NCBI RefSeq assembly: GCF_000429365.1
Contig: NZ_AUBS01000031.1
Coordinates: 1-49,085 of the forward strand
From: Pseudodonghicola xiamenensis DSM 18339
GTDB lineage: Bacteria; Pseudomonadota; Alphaproteobacteria; Rhodobacterales; Rhodobacteraceae
Reading direction: 5' to 3'
Length of the DNA stretch: 49,085 bases
The notes beneath the pieces were generated by a model, which saw nothing but the letters and a program-made list of their open reading frames with translations, was not told the DNA's origin and made no database searches. Positions 1 to 8,008 of this stretch are shown here, one piece after another. Position 1 is the first letter of the stretch, and each line of letters starts with the position of its first letter. The position numbers were made by a program, and so were the translations under genes.

Positions 1-495
1 GACGATGTGATCGCGGCAGAGAAACCCTGCCTGCAGCAGATGATCGAGGCCTATGAGGAAACCGGCGGCAACATGGTTGCCGCGATGGAGGTGGCGCCGG
101 AGCGGGCCTCGTCCTACGGGGTGCTCGATGTCGAGGAAGACATGGGATCGGTGGTGCGCGCCCGTGGCATGGTCGAGAAACCCGCCGCCGGCACGGCGCC
201 GTCGAACCTGGCGGTGATCGGGCGCTATGTGCTGTCGCCCTCGGTGCTGAAGAACCTCAACAAGATGCGAACGGGATCGGGCGGGGAAATCCAGCTCACC
301 GACGCGATCGCCGAGGATATCGAGGCGGGCGTGCCGGTGCATGGCTACCGTTTCCGCGGCCAGCGCTATGATTGCGGCTCGAAAGCCGGCTTCCTGCAGG
401 CCACCGTGGCCTTCGCACTGGCCCGTGACGACCTGCGTGACGAGCTGCACCAGTTCCTGACCGAGATCGTCCATCTCGACAAGGCCGCGCAATAG
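1..495 (+). CDS. galU: UTP-glucose-1-phosphate uridylyltransferase, 3' part
   Basis: This is the C-terminal part of GalU, which makes UDP-glucose from UTP and glucose-1-phosphate in the cytoplasm. The reading frame is open from base 1, so the start lies upstream of the window. The visible residues match the family: DDVIAAEKPCLQQMI at the left edge, then GVLDVEED, the MVEKP motif (the EKP lysine region that contacts the sugar phosphate), the ViGRYVLSP block and GGEIQLTDAI followed by the RYDCGSKAGFLQA block near the end. Product and strand fit the downstream sugar genes, since UDP-glucose feeds the UDP-glucose dehydrogenase at 14481. Only the missing N-terminus, with the nucleotide-binding GxGTR loop, cannot be checked here. 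Confidence 0.95.
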   Translation, partial: DDVIAAEKPCLQQMIEAYEETGGNMVAAMEVAPERASSYGVLDVEEDMGSVVRARGMVEKPAAGTAPSNLAVIGRYVLSPSVLKNLNKMRTGSGGEIQLTDAIAEDIEAGVPVHGYRFRGQRYDCGSKAGFLQATVAFALARDDLRDELHQFLTEIVHLDKAAQ

Positions 496-552
496 GCTGC
501 CCCGGGGCTGGTTCCGCGGCGGAAATCGCCGCCTCAGTCCTGCCTCGGGGCT

Positions 553-581
553 TTGACAACGGGGCGGTTCGGAGAATAGGT
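553..581 (+). promoter_or_regulatory. Candidate promoter upstream of the capD-like gene
   Basis: A perfect TTGACA (553-558) is followed after 17 bases by AATAGG (576-581), a weak -10. A 10-base palindrome ATCAATTGAT lies just downstream at 588-597 and could be an operator. No other promoter-like signal is obvious between galU and the next gene. Confidence 0.35.
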
Positions 582-696
582 TCGGTTATCAATTGATTTA
601 CAACAGATCCGCAGCGCGGTTTTTGCCAGAAGGATGGGCGGCGATGCGGAGAGCGAGACTGCGGGGCAGATCGCCGGGCCGGGGAGTTTCCGGAAC

Positions 697-2571
697 ATGC
701 TGAAGCTGATTACCGCCCTGTCGCGGGCGCAGCGGGGCTATATCTTTCTGGCGATCGATCTGGCGCTGATCCCGGCGGCGCTGCTCTTTACCTTCGCGGT
801 GCAGGCGCTGCCGCAGCCGGCGCTGGAGTCGCTGCGTCAAAGCCTGGCGATCCTGCCCTATCTGCTGCTGATCGCGGCCGGCCTGTCCAAGGGGCTGGGG
901 CTGCCCAATATCCAGCTCAAGGCCTATGAGCGCCATGCCATCGGGCTGACCGCGCTCTATGTGCTGGGGCTGACGCTGACCCTGGCCGGGCTGACCTGGG
1001 TCGCCGGGCCGAGGCTGTTGCCGGGCACCTATGTGATCTTCGGCATCGTCTATTTCCTGGTGGTGGTGGCGACGCGGATGGTGCTCTTGCAGGTGGTCAC
1101 CGCCATCTATCGCCGTGCCCAGCCGCGGCGCCGGGTGCTGATCTACGGGGCCGGGACCACCGGCACCCAGTTGGCCCAGGCGCTGAGCGCCCATGACAGC
1201 ATCGACCCGATCGCCTTCGTCGATGACAATGTGTCGTTGCAGGGGATGCTGCTGGCCGGTCTGCCGGTCCATCCGCCGTCGCGGATCGCCCGGCTGGTGC
1301 GCGACCGGCAGATCAACCGGGTGCTGCTGGCGATGCCCTCGCTCAGCCAGCCGAAACAGGCGCAGATCGCCCGGCGGCTGCAGAAGATGGGGCTCGAGGT
1401 GCAGGTGCTGCCCTCCTTCGCCCAGCTGATCGGCGAGGAGGCGTTGATCGACAAGCTGACGCCGCTGGCGCCGCAGAGCTTTCTGGGCCGCAAGGCCGCC
1501 GATACCGATCTGGGCGGAGCGAGCGGCAGCTATACGGATCGGGTCGTGCTGGTCTCGGGCGCCGGCGGTTCGATCGGATCGGAACTGTGCCGGCAGATCG
1601 TGAACTGCCGGCCGACGCGGCTGGTGCTCTACGAACTCAGCGAATTCGCGCTCTACACCGTGCATCAGGAGCTGGAGCAGATTACCGAGGGGATGGAGGT
1701 GGAGCTGGTGCCGGTCCTGGGCTCGGTCACCGATCCGCGCCAGGTTCGCAAGGTGTTGGCCGATTTCGGCGTGCAGGTGGTGTTGCATGCGGCGGCCTAC
1801 AAGCATGTGCCGCTGGTCGAGGCCAATCCGCTGCCGGGATTGGCCAATAATGTCTTTGGCACCCGCACCCTGGCGCGCGAGGCGGCGGCGGTGGGGGTGG
1901 AGCGCTTCATCCTGATCTCGTCTGACAAGGCGGTCCGGCCGACCAATGTGATGGGCGCCTCCAAGCGGCTGGCGGAACTGGTGGTGCAGGATCTGGCCAC
2001 CCGCCATTCGGGGACGATCTTCACCATGGTGCGTTTCGGCAATGTGCTGGGCTCGAGCGGGTCGGTGGTGCCGCTGTTTCAGGAACAGGTCAGCCGCGGC
2101 GGTCCGGTGACGGTGACCGATCCGCGGGTGAAACGCTATTTCATGACCATCCGCGAGGCGGTGCAGCTGGTGCTGAAGGCCGGAGCCATCGCCGAGGGCG
2201 GCGAGGTCTTCGTGCTGGACATGGGCAAGCTGGTGCCGATCCTGCATCTGGCGCGCCAGGTGATCGAAAGCGCCGGTTACAGCGTGCGCGATGCCGCCAA
2301 TCCCGAGGGCGATATCGAGATCGAGATCATCGGGCTGCGCCCCGGCGAGAAGCTGGAGGAGGAGCTGACGCTGAGCCCCGATCTGATCGGCACCCGCTAT
2401 CAGAAGATCTTCTGCGCCCGGGAGGACCGGCTGTCCGAGATCGAGGTGGCGGGTGTGCTGCGCGGTCTGCGCCAGGCGCTGGCCGCCGGTGACGAGGCGG
2501 CGGCGCGCGCGGTGATCTGCCGCTGGGTCGAGGGCTATGCCCCGGACAACGCGGGCGTCCTGCGCTCATGA
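697..2571 (+). CDS. Membrane-bound nucleotide-sugar 4,6-dehydratase (CapD/WbpM/PglF type)
   Basis: Polysaccharide biosynthesis protein of the extended SDR family that usually converts UDP-GlcNAc to a 4-keto-6-deoxy sugar, the first step to bacillosamine, QuiNAc or FucNAc. The N-terminus holds about four hydrophobic segments. Two Rossmann motifs follow: IYGAGTTGTQ (about residue 149) and VSGAGGSIGSE (about 286). The active-site block is SDK (409-411) with M419-x3-K423; replacement of the usual SDR tyrosine by methionine is typical of the PglF/WbpM group. I chose the ATG at 697 because GGGGAG lies ten bases upstream and the membrane segment starts directly. An in-frame ATG at 634 has AGAAGG touching it and is less likely. 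Length (624 aa) is normal. The exact sugar product is not decidable from sequence. Confidence 0.92.
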   Translation: MLKLITALSRAQRGYIFLAIDLALIPAALLFTFAVQALPQPALESLRQSLAILPYLLLIAAGLSKGLGLPNIQLKAYERHAIGLTALYVLGLTLTLAGLTWVAGPRLLPGTYVIFGIVYFLVVVATRMVLLQVVTAIYRRAQPRRRVLIYGAGTTGTQLAQALSAHDSIDPIAFVDDNVSLQGMLLAGLPVHPPSRIARLVRDRQINRVLLAMPSLSQPKQAQIARRLQKMGLEVQVLPSFAQLIGEEALIDKLTPLAPQSFLGRKAADTDLGGASGSYTDRVVLVSGAGGSIGSELCRQIVNCRPTRLVLYELSEFALYTVHQELEQITEGMEVELVPVLGSVTDPRQVRKVLADFGVQVVLHAAAYKHVPLVEANPLPGLANNVFGTRTLAREAAAVGVERFILISSDKAVRPTNVMGASKRLAELVVQDLATRHSGTIFTMVRFGNVLGSSGSVVPLFQEQVSRGGPVTVTDPRVKRYFMTIREAVQLVLKAGAIAEGGEVFVLDMGKLVPILHLARQVIESAGYSVRDAANPEGDIEIEIIGLRPGEKLEEELTLSPDLIGTRYQKIFCAREDRLSEIEVAGVLRGLRQALAAGDEAAARAVICRWVEGYAPDNAGVLRS

Positions 2572-2710
2572 TCCGGTCACGCCAGCGGGCGCGGACGGGC
2601 GGCAGATCTGCCACGTCCGACCGCCGGATGTCGGGCAGGGCGGCTTGTGCGTTGATCGGTCTTTGCGCTTTGTGCTGTAACCATCCGGATCCCGCAATAC
2701 AGGCCCGTTC

Positions 2711-4957
2711 ATGACCTTTCCGATTCGCTCTCTGATCCGGCCCCTGGCGCAACGGACCGGGTCTTTGGCGCTGCCGCTCTGTCTGCCCCTTTGTCTGGCC
2801 CTCTGCCTGGCGCTCGTTTCCGGGCTTCGGGCCGAAGCGCAGACCTTGCTGCCCGAAGCCGGATCACAAGAGCCCAGTTTCGTGCCGCTGCCGCCGCCCA
2901 GCCTGAACTTCTACGGTGTGCCGGGGGTGATAGACATGCCCTCGGGCGAGACGGCTCCGGACGGGCAGTTCACCACGACGCTGGCCCATTTCGGCGGCCA
3001 GACCCGGTTGACGCTCAGCTTCCAGGCCACCCCCTGGATGGGCATCAGCTTTCGCTATCACGGCATCGCCCATTACAATCTCTATGGCTTCGGCACTTAT
3101 TACGACCGCAACTTCGACGCGCGGTTCCGGCTCTTGCAGGAAGGCCGCTATCTGCCGCAGGTGACCCTGGGGCTGCAGGACTTCAGCGGCACCGGCCTGT
3201 TTGGCGCTGAATATCTGGTCGCCAGCAAGACCATCCGGACCCCGGCGGCTTGGGGCAGCGCCCGCGACGGCGGCAAGCTGGTGGTCACCGGCGGGATCGG
3301 CTGGGGGCGGCTCGGCTCCTATCACCATATCGGCTCCTTCGGGAACCGCCCTGCCTATGACGGGTCGACCAATTTCGGCGGCAAACCCTCTTATGACCAA
3401 TGGTTCCGTGGCCCCTATGCGCTGTTCGGCGGGCTGGAATGGCGGCCCAATGACCGGCTGGGGATCAAGGTCGAATATTCCTCGGACGCCTATACGGTCG
3501 AGACCCAGAAGACCGCGGTCTTCAACAAGAAATCTCCCTTCAACTTCGGCGTCGAATATCAATGGACCGAGACCAGCCGGCTCGGGCTCTATTACATGTA
3601 TGGTTCGGAAGTCGGCGTCTCCTTGCAGATGCAGCTCAATCCGCGCCGCCCGGTGACGCCGATGCAGCAGAAGGCGCCGGTGCCGATCAAGCCGCGCAGC
3701 GACTGGGCCGGGGCGCCCGAGACCTGGACCACCGACTGGGTGGAAAACCGGGAATATCGTCTGGGCCTGCGCGATCTGGTGGCGACCGAGCTGGACAAGA
3801 GCGGCCTGGTGCTGGAATCGCTTGAGCTGGAGGGCACCAGGGCCGAGCTGCGCTATCGCAATCCGCGCTATGCGGCCGAGGCCGGCGGCATCGGTCGCGC
3901 CGCCCGGGCACTGGCCGCCAGCCTGCCGCCCTCGGTCGAGACCTTCCGCCTGGTGCCGGTCTCCGATGGCATGGCGCTGACGGCGGTGATCCTGCGCCGT
4001 TCGGATCTGGAGGCGCTGGAATATGCCCCCGAGGCGACCGAGGGGCTCAAGGCGGTGGCGGGGCTGGCCGATGCCGCCCGCGCCCCGGGGCCCGAGGCGA
4101 TGCCGGGGCCCGATCTCTATCCCGATTTCAGCTGGTCGGTCGCGCAGTATTTCTCACCCTCCTATTTCGACCCTTCGCTGCCGTTCCGGCTGGATCTCGG
4201 CGCCGATCTGCGGCTGACTTACCGGCCCAGCCCCGGCTGGCGGATTTCGGGCAAGCTGCGGCAACGGATCTGGGGCAACGTCAAGAACGGGCGGGCATCG
4301 AATTCGGTGCTGCCGCATGTGCGCACGGATCAGAACGAATACGCCCAATACGGCACCACGATCGAAAACCTCTATGTCGCGCGGCAATGGCGTCCGGGGC
4401 GGAATTTCTATGCCCGGGTCACCGCGGGCTATTTCGAATCGATGTATGGCGGCCTGTCGGCCGAACTGTTGTGGAAACCGGTGGGCAGCTGGCTGGGCTT
4501 CGGGATCGAGGGCAATTACGTCCTCCAGCGCGACTACGATCAGCGGTTCGGCTTTCGCGATTACAAGGTGTTCACGGGCCACGCCTCGGCCTATGCCGAT
4601 CTGGGCGGCGGCTATGAGGCGCAGCTCGATGTCGGGCGCTATCTGGCCGGCGATCGCGGTGCCACCTTCAGCCTCGATCGCACCTTTTCCAACGGTTGGA
4701 GCGTCGGCGGCTTCTTCACCCTGACCGATGTCTCCTCTGCCGATTTCGGCGAAGGCTCCTTCGACAAGGGGATCCGGTTCCGCATTCCGCTGAACTGGAT
4801 GCTGGGGCAGCCCAGCCGGTCGGGCATGGGGCTGACGATCCGCCCGGTGCAACGCGACGGTGGCCAGCGCGTCACGGTGCCGGGGCGGCTGTATTCTCAG
4901 GTGCGCGCGGCGCATATGCGGGGCCTGGAGGCCGGATGGGCGAGGGTCTGGGAATGA
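2711..4957 (+). CDS. yjbH: YjbH-family outer-membrane exopolysaccharide protein
   Basis: 748-residue YjbH-domain protein. It opens with a long hydrophobic signal peptide rich in Leu/Cys (about residues 17-43, probable cleavage after AEA). The family-typical segment FYGVPGVIDMPSGE follows, then long amphipathic beta-strand stretches rich in aromatic residues to the C-terminus, as expected for an outer-membrane beta-barrel. In Escherichia coli the yjbEFGH operon affects exopolysaccharide production, and YjbH and its homologue GfcD are thought to act at the outer membrane; the mechanism is not settled. The stop overlaps the next start (ATGA at 4954-4957), so it is translationally coupled to the YjbF-like lipoprotein gene. 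An intergenic gap of about 140 bases separates it from the dehydratase gene. Confidence 0.88.
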   Translation: MTFPIRSLIRPLAQRTGSLALPLCLPLCLALCLALVSGLRAEAQTLLPEAGSQEPSFVPLPPPSLNFYGVPGVIDMPSGETAPDGQFTTTLAHFGGQTRLTLSFQATPWMGISFRYHGIAHYNLYGFGTYYDRNFDARFRLLQEGRYLPQVTLGLQDFSGTGLFGAEYLVASKTIRTPAAWGSARDGGKLVVTGGIGWGRLGSYHHIGSFGNRPAYDGSTNFGGKPSYDQWFRGPYALFGGLEWRPNDRLGIKVEYSSDAYTVETQKTAVFNKKSPFNFGVEYQWTETSRLGLYYMYGSEVGVSLQMQLNPRRPVTPMQQKAPVPIKPRSDWAGAPETWTTDWVENREYRLGLRDLVATELDKSGLVLESLELEGTRAELRYRNPRYAAEAGGIGRAARALAASLPPSVETFRLVPVSDGMALTAVILRRSDLEALEYAPEATEGLKAVAGLADAARAPGPEAMPGPDLYPDFSWSVAQYFSPSYFDPSLPFRLDLGADLRLTYRPSPGWRISGKLRQRIWGNVKNGRASNSVLPHVRTDQNEYAQYGTTIENLYVARQWRPGRNFYARVTAGYFESMYGGLSAELLWKPVGSWLGFGIEGNYVLQRDYDQRFGFRDYKVFTGHASAYADLGGGYEAQLDVGRYLAGDRGATFSLDRTFSNGWSVGGFFTLTDVSSADFGEGSFDKGIRFRIPLNWMLGQPSRSGMGLTIRPVQRDGGQRVTVPGRLYSQVRAAHMRGLEAGWARVWE

Positions 4958-5670
4958 GGATGACGTTTCTGAACGCTGTGCGGAGCCGGGCGGGCGTGTC
5001 CGCGATCGTCCTGGCCGGGGCGCTGGTGCTGACGGGCTGCAGCGGCGGCAAGGATGCGGCGCCGACGCAGCTGGAGCTGGCCCGGGCGACCAAGGCCATC
5101 GTCGGCGGGGCGATATCGGGCAAGGGCCGGGGGGCGGCCCCGGCGCCGATCAGCCGGGCCCAGATCGAGGCGGTCGGCCTGCCGGTCACCGGCATTCGTG
5201 CCGAACGGCGGGCGATGAGTGCCTATTTCTTCCGCGCCGAGGCGCGCCGGGACGAGACCCCCGGGCTGATCGAGGTCTGGATGTCGGGCGATCAGCTATC
5301 CACCGTGACCACCCGCGACGGGGTGGTGATCGCCACCCGGGGCCTGGGCGGCGATCTTCTGTCCAGCGCGGTGCCGCTGGCCGACGGACAGCCGCAATCG
5401 GGGGCGCTGGAACAGCGGATCTTCACCGGCGACAACCGCGAGCGCAGCCTGACGCTGCGCTGCGAGACCGAAGATATCGGGGCCGAGAGGGTGGAGATCC
5501 TCGGGGTCAGCCATGACGCGCGCCACCTGCGCCAGATCTGCGATGGCGCTGACGGCAGCCGGGTGACCAACGATTTCTGGCAATCGCCCGGCGACGGAAC
5601 GATCTGGAAATCACGGCAATGGGCCGGTCCTTATGTCGGTTATCTGCAATTGAACCGGGTGACGAAATAA
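4954..5670 (+). CDS. yjbF: YjbF/GfcB-family lipoprotein
   Basis: 238-residue lipoprotein. The start at 4954 is set by the ATGA overlap with yjbH and a GAGGG upstream. The signal peptide ends in the lipobox LTGC with Cys29 as the lipidated residue. The remainder matches the YjbF/GfcB pattern: a moderately conserved periplasmic beta-rich domain containing IEVWMSGD, TRDGVVIATRGLGGDL and a C-terminal DFWQSPGDGTIWKSRQW segment. In E. coli it is encoded next to YjbE, YjbG and YjbH and influences extracellular polysaccharide. The gene order here (H then F) differs from E. coli (E-F-G-H), and no YjbG/GfcC-like gene lies between or beside them. The precise biochemical role of the family is unknown. 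Confidence 0.85.
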   Translation: MRMTFLNAVRSRAGVSAIVLAGALVLTGCSGGKDAAPTQLELARATKAIVGGAISGKGRGAAPAPISRAQIEAVGLPVTGIRAERRAMSAYFFRAEARRDETPGLIEVWMSGDQLSTVTTRDGVVIATRGLGGDLLSSAVPLADGQPQSGALEQRIFTGDNRERSLTLRCETEDIGAERVEILGVSHDARHLRQICDGADGSRVTNDFWQSPGDGTIWKSRQWAGPYVGYLQLNRVTK

Positions 5671-5732
5671 GCACAGGTTCTCTGCAGTTGCGAAAAAACG
5701 ACGGCGACGGCGGTCGAGGCCAGTCGATTTCG

Positions 5733-5761
5733 TTGAAATGAGAGGGAATCTGCGCTAGAGC
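5733..5761 (+). promoter_or_regulatory. Candidate promoter of the yjbE-like gene
   Basis: TTGAAA (5733-5738), a 17-base spacer and TAGAGC (5756-5761) precede the small secreted-protein gene. The -10 match is only three of six, so this is a suggestion. It is consistent with the gene being its own transcription unit, because a strong terminator follows at 6074. Confidence 0.35.
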
Positions 5762-5794
5762 TTGACCAAGTGCATCCGAGAGGAGTTTGGAATT

Positions 5795-6034
5795 ATGAAA
5801 AAGCTTTTTGTCGCCCTGACCGCCGCAACCCTGGGTCTGTCCTCTGCTGCCATGGCGCAGCAAACCCCGCCGCCGGCTCCGGCTGCAGGCAACAACGTGG
5901 GCGGCTTTCTGAACTCCCCGTTGGGGACCACCGGCCTTACCGTTGGCGCGGCAGGCGGGATCGCGGCCAGCGTGATCGTGCTGGGTGTGATCATCAGCGA
6001 CGACGACAGCAGCAGCACCACCACCTCCAAGTGA
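5795..6034 (+). CDS. Small secreted/membrane peptide, YjbE/GfcA-like
   Basis: 79-residue protein with a clear start: ATG at 5795 preceded by GAGAGGAG nine bases upstream. It has a Sec signal peptide (MKKLFVALTAATLG..., probable cleavage at AMA-QQ), a Pro/Ala linker, a Gly/Ala hydrophobic segment (about residues 47-67) and a polar tail DDDSSSTTTS. The layout, a signal, a single hydrophobic stretch and a Ser/Thr-rich end, is the same as YjbE/GfcA, the small first gene product of the E. coli yjb/gfc operons, and it sits directly after yjbH-yjbF. The residue-level similarity is low, as is usual for such peptides, so the family call rests on layout and context. Role unknown. Confidence 0.6.
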   Translation: MKKLFVALTAATLGLSSAAMAQQTPPPAPAAGNNVGGFLNSPLGTTGLTVGAAGGIAASVIVLGVIISDDDSSSTTTSK

Positions 6035-6073
6035 GGCGGACCGGCGCCGGAAGGCGCCGGAGCTGAGAGATAG

Positions 6074-6105
6074 AAGGCAGGCGATTTCGAATCGCCTGCC
6101 TTTTT
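6074..6105 (+). terminator. Rho-independent terminator after the yjbE-like gene
   Basis: A perfect 13-base-pair stem AAGGCAGGCGATT (6074-6086) pairs with AATCGCCTGCCTT (6090-6102) across a three-base loop and runs into five T's (6101-6105). This is the strongest terminator in the window. Confidence 0.9.
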
Positions 6106-6346
6106 GCGTTTACCGTACCGGTCGGTCGATTGGAGCTCACCAAAGGCAGGACAGGGCATGGCGGCAGGCAAGAGACATTATTCGGCGGGCTCTATGCCAT
6201 GGGCCTTGATGGATGCGGCGCAGGGGATCATGCAACCGGTGAGCGATGCGGTGATGGCATCACGTCTTCGAGCCGGAGCGGCCCGCGCGATATTGAGTTG
6301 CCCCCCGCCATTTATTCCAATAATGAAGATTATGTGATTTTCAGCC
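6106..6346. other. Intergenic stretch without a recognised gene
   Basis: Between the yjbE-like terminator and the 3' end of the DUF2793 gene. A 77-codon open frame crosses it, but it has no ribosome binding site, atypical codon use and no recognisable similarity. I see no structured RNA or repeat here. Confidence 0.4.
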
Positions 6347-7666
6347 TTATCGCAGCAGCCATTCCTCGACCGTGGCAGAGATATCGCACAATTTGATCCA
6401 GCGGGGATCGACGGGCTGACCCCGGCGCAGGCGCAGCTTGCCCATCAGCCCGACCACGTCCCATTCCGGCCGCTCGGCGCGGCTGACGTAATCCCGGGTC
6501 GGATCATAGGCCGGATTGAGCCGCCGGGTCGCGCCCGGGGGGCTGCCCGGACCGGCGGAACCGTCGATGTCCCAGAGATAGCCGCCGAAATCGTCGCGCA
6601 GATATTTGCCCTTCCAGCGGCCGATATCGGCATCCCCCACCACCGAAGGATTGCCGGAGATCACCCCGACGGGGAGATCGCCCATGGCGGCGGGGCGGAT
6701 CCTGTCGCCCTCGAGCACGACCGACAGGCCGCGCCTGTCGTCGTCGGCGGGATTGCCGTCCTGCCATTCGAAATATTCGGCGTAATCGGCCCCGCCGCCG
6801 TTCCAGGAGCCATCGGCATAGGCATTGCCGTCGTCCCTGAGCTTGAATTCGATGTCGCTGGTCGCCCCGAATTCGGATTGGGCCGCGAAGAAATTGTAAT
6901 TCGCCGAGGCTGCCCGGGCGACCTGGGCGTAATAGACGTTTCGCACGAAGGAAGTGCTGGTCACCGTCGCGGTCAGCGCATCGACCGCGGCGTCGGCATG
7001 CTGGACATGCAGCTGGGCATAGGCGGTACTGGCGCCGATCCCGACCCGCCCGTTGGCATTGATCCGGAGGGCATCGGTCCAGCCCGTCCCGTCGGGGCTG
7101 ACCTTGATCGACCAGTCGTTGCTGCCGTTTAGCCCCATTTCGGCCCGTCCCGACCAGTTCGACTGGAACAGCAGGCTGGCGGTGTCGCCGGTGGTGGCCT
7201 TGTTGATCTTGAGCTGATGGCCGCCGCCGTCATGGCTCAGCAGGGTGGCCTCGGCCTTCACCGCCAGCCGGTTGGTGGCATCGTGATCGGCCCGGATCCC
7301 GAGGCCCGCGATCCGGTCAAGATCGGCCTGGGGCCGCGCCCAGGCGGTGCCGGTCCAGATCCGCAGCCCGGCGCCGTCCCGGCTCCAGGCGCGCCAGCCG
7401 GGCTGGAGGTCGATAAACAGCCAGGTCTCGTCGATCCAGGTCGCCAGGGTCAGCGGATGACCGGCCCAGGCGGCGGTGGGCACCGGGCCCAGGGCATAGA
7501 CCCTGCCCGCTTCGGGCAACTCCGGCGGGGTTTCGGCGTCGAAGGTCTCGACAACGGTCTGCGCCAGCATGTCGAGCCGGCGCAGCGCTGTATTATGGGT
7601 GACATAGGGCTGGGCCTGCCCCGGCAGCAGGACCGGCAGGGCGAGGATCGGGGTGGTGTCCGGCAT
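6347..7666 (-). CDS. DUF2793 protein with C-terminal Peptidase_G2-like domain (tail-spike-like)
   Basis: 439-residue protein. The N-terminal 150 residues match DUF2793: LPVLLPGQAQPYVTHNTAL, then a segment rich in W/P/G ending at IWTGTAW. This domain is common in Rhodobacterales and in phage-like or gene-transfer-agent-like contexts. The middle part is beta-rich and resembles phage tail appendages (LRINANGRVGIG, LHVQ). The C-terminal part starts at ADYAEYFEW (about residue 292) and continues with DRRGLSVVLEGDRIR, PVGVISGNPSVVGD and GKYLRDDFG. That is the pattern of the Peptidase_G2 autoproteolytic (IMC-type) domain of phage appendage proteins. No signal peptide and no other phage genes are nearby. 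It is transcribed alone, away from the RTX gene. Function is inferred as a self-processing fibre or surface protein. Confidence 0.75.
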   Translation of the reverse strand: MPDTTPILALPVLLPGQAQPYVTHNTALRRLDMLAQTVVETFDAETPPELPEAGRVYALGPVPTAAWAGHPLTLATWIDETWLFIDLQPGWRAWSRDGAGLRIWTGTAWARPQADLDRIAGLGIRADHDATNRLAVKAEATLLSHDGGGHQLKINKATTGDTASLLFQSNWSGRAEMGLNGSNDWSIKVSPDGTGWTDALRINANGRVGIGASTAYAQLHVQHADAAVDALTATVTSTSFVRNVYYAQVARAASANYNFFAAQSEFGATSDIEFKLRDDGNAYADGSWNGGGADYAEYFEWQDGNPADDDRRGLSVVLEGDRIRPAAMGDLPVGVISGNPSVVGDADIGRWKGKYLRDDFGGYLWDIDGSAGPGSPPGATRRLNPAYDPTRDYVSRAERPEWDVVGLMGKLRLRRGQPVDPRWIKLCDISATVEEWLLR

Positions 7667-8008
7667 GCGCGGCGCGCTCCTTTCATGCGGCGGGAAATCG
7701 GCGCGACACTGCCGCGCGCCCGGTTAAGCCCGGCTTGAGGCGGCGCGCGGCGGGCTGAAGATTTCCTGAAGCCGGGGAATGCTGCGCCGGGGCGTGCGGC
7801 CCTGCGGGCCGCGCCTCCGGCAGGGATATTTTCAGCCAGAAAAAGGCCGAAGCGGGGTCTTTTGCCCGACGGTTTCGCCGCATTCGATACAAGCTTGAAG
7901 CATCTTCCCCGGTTTCGCCCTTTTTCCGTGCGTCCCCCGCCGTCTTGCTGCAACAGGCTGGGAACCGGTGATGCCGTGCGGGTGATGAGTATCGGGGGAC
8001 AGACAGCC
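7667..8008. other. Divergent intergenic region between the DUF2793 and RTX genes
   Basis: Holds the start regions of two divergent genes and the hairpin-plus-GGGATATTTT repeat at 7796-7846. I found no convincing small gene. A GTG/ATG-rich stretch from 7862 is in frame with the RTX gene, but its codons do not look coding. Confidence 0.5.
7796..7846 (+). repeat. Hairpin plus GGGATATTTT motif, probable dispersed Rhodobacterales intergenic repeat
   Basis: A perfect 7-base-pair stem GCGGCCC/GGGCCGC (7796-7812) with loop TGC is followed by GCCTCCGGCAGGGATATTTT and CAGCCAGAAAAAGG. I recall this arrangement as a common intergenic element of Rhodobacterales genomes, often near gene ends. Only one copy is present in the window, so its dispersed nature is from memory, not seen here. 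Confidence 0.5.

Noticed and set aside
598..2247. Long open frame on the minus strand opposite the capD-like gene
   Set aside because: Composition is typical antisense of a high-GC gene (His/Arg/Gln/Gly-rich) and the plus-strand frame has clear motifs.
6104..6337. 77-codon plus-strand frame after the terminator
   Set aside because: No ribosome binding site, poor codon use and no similarity.
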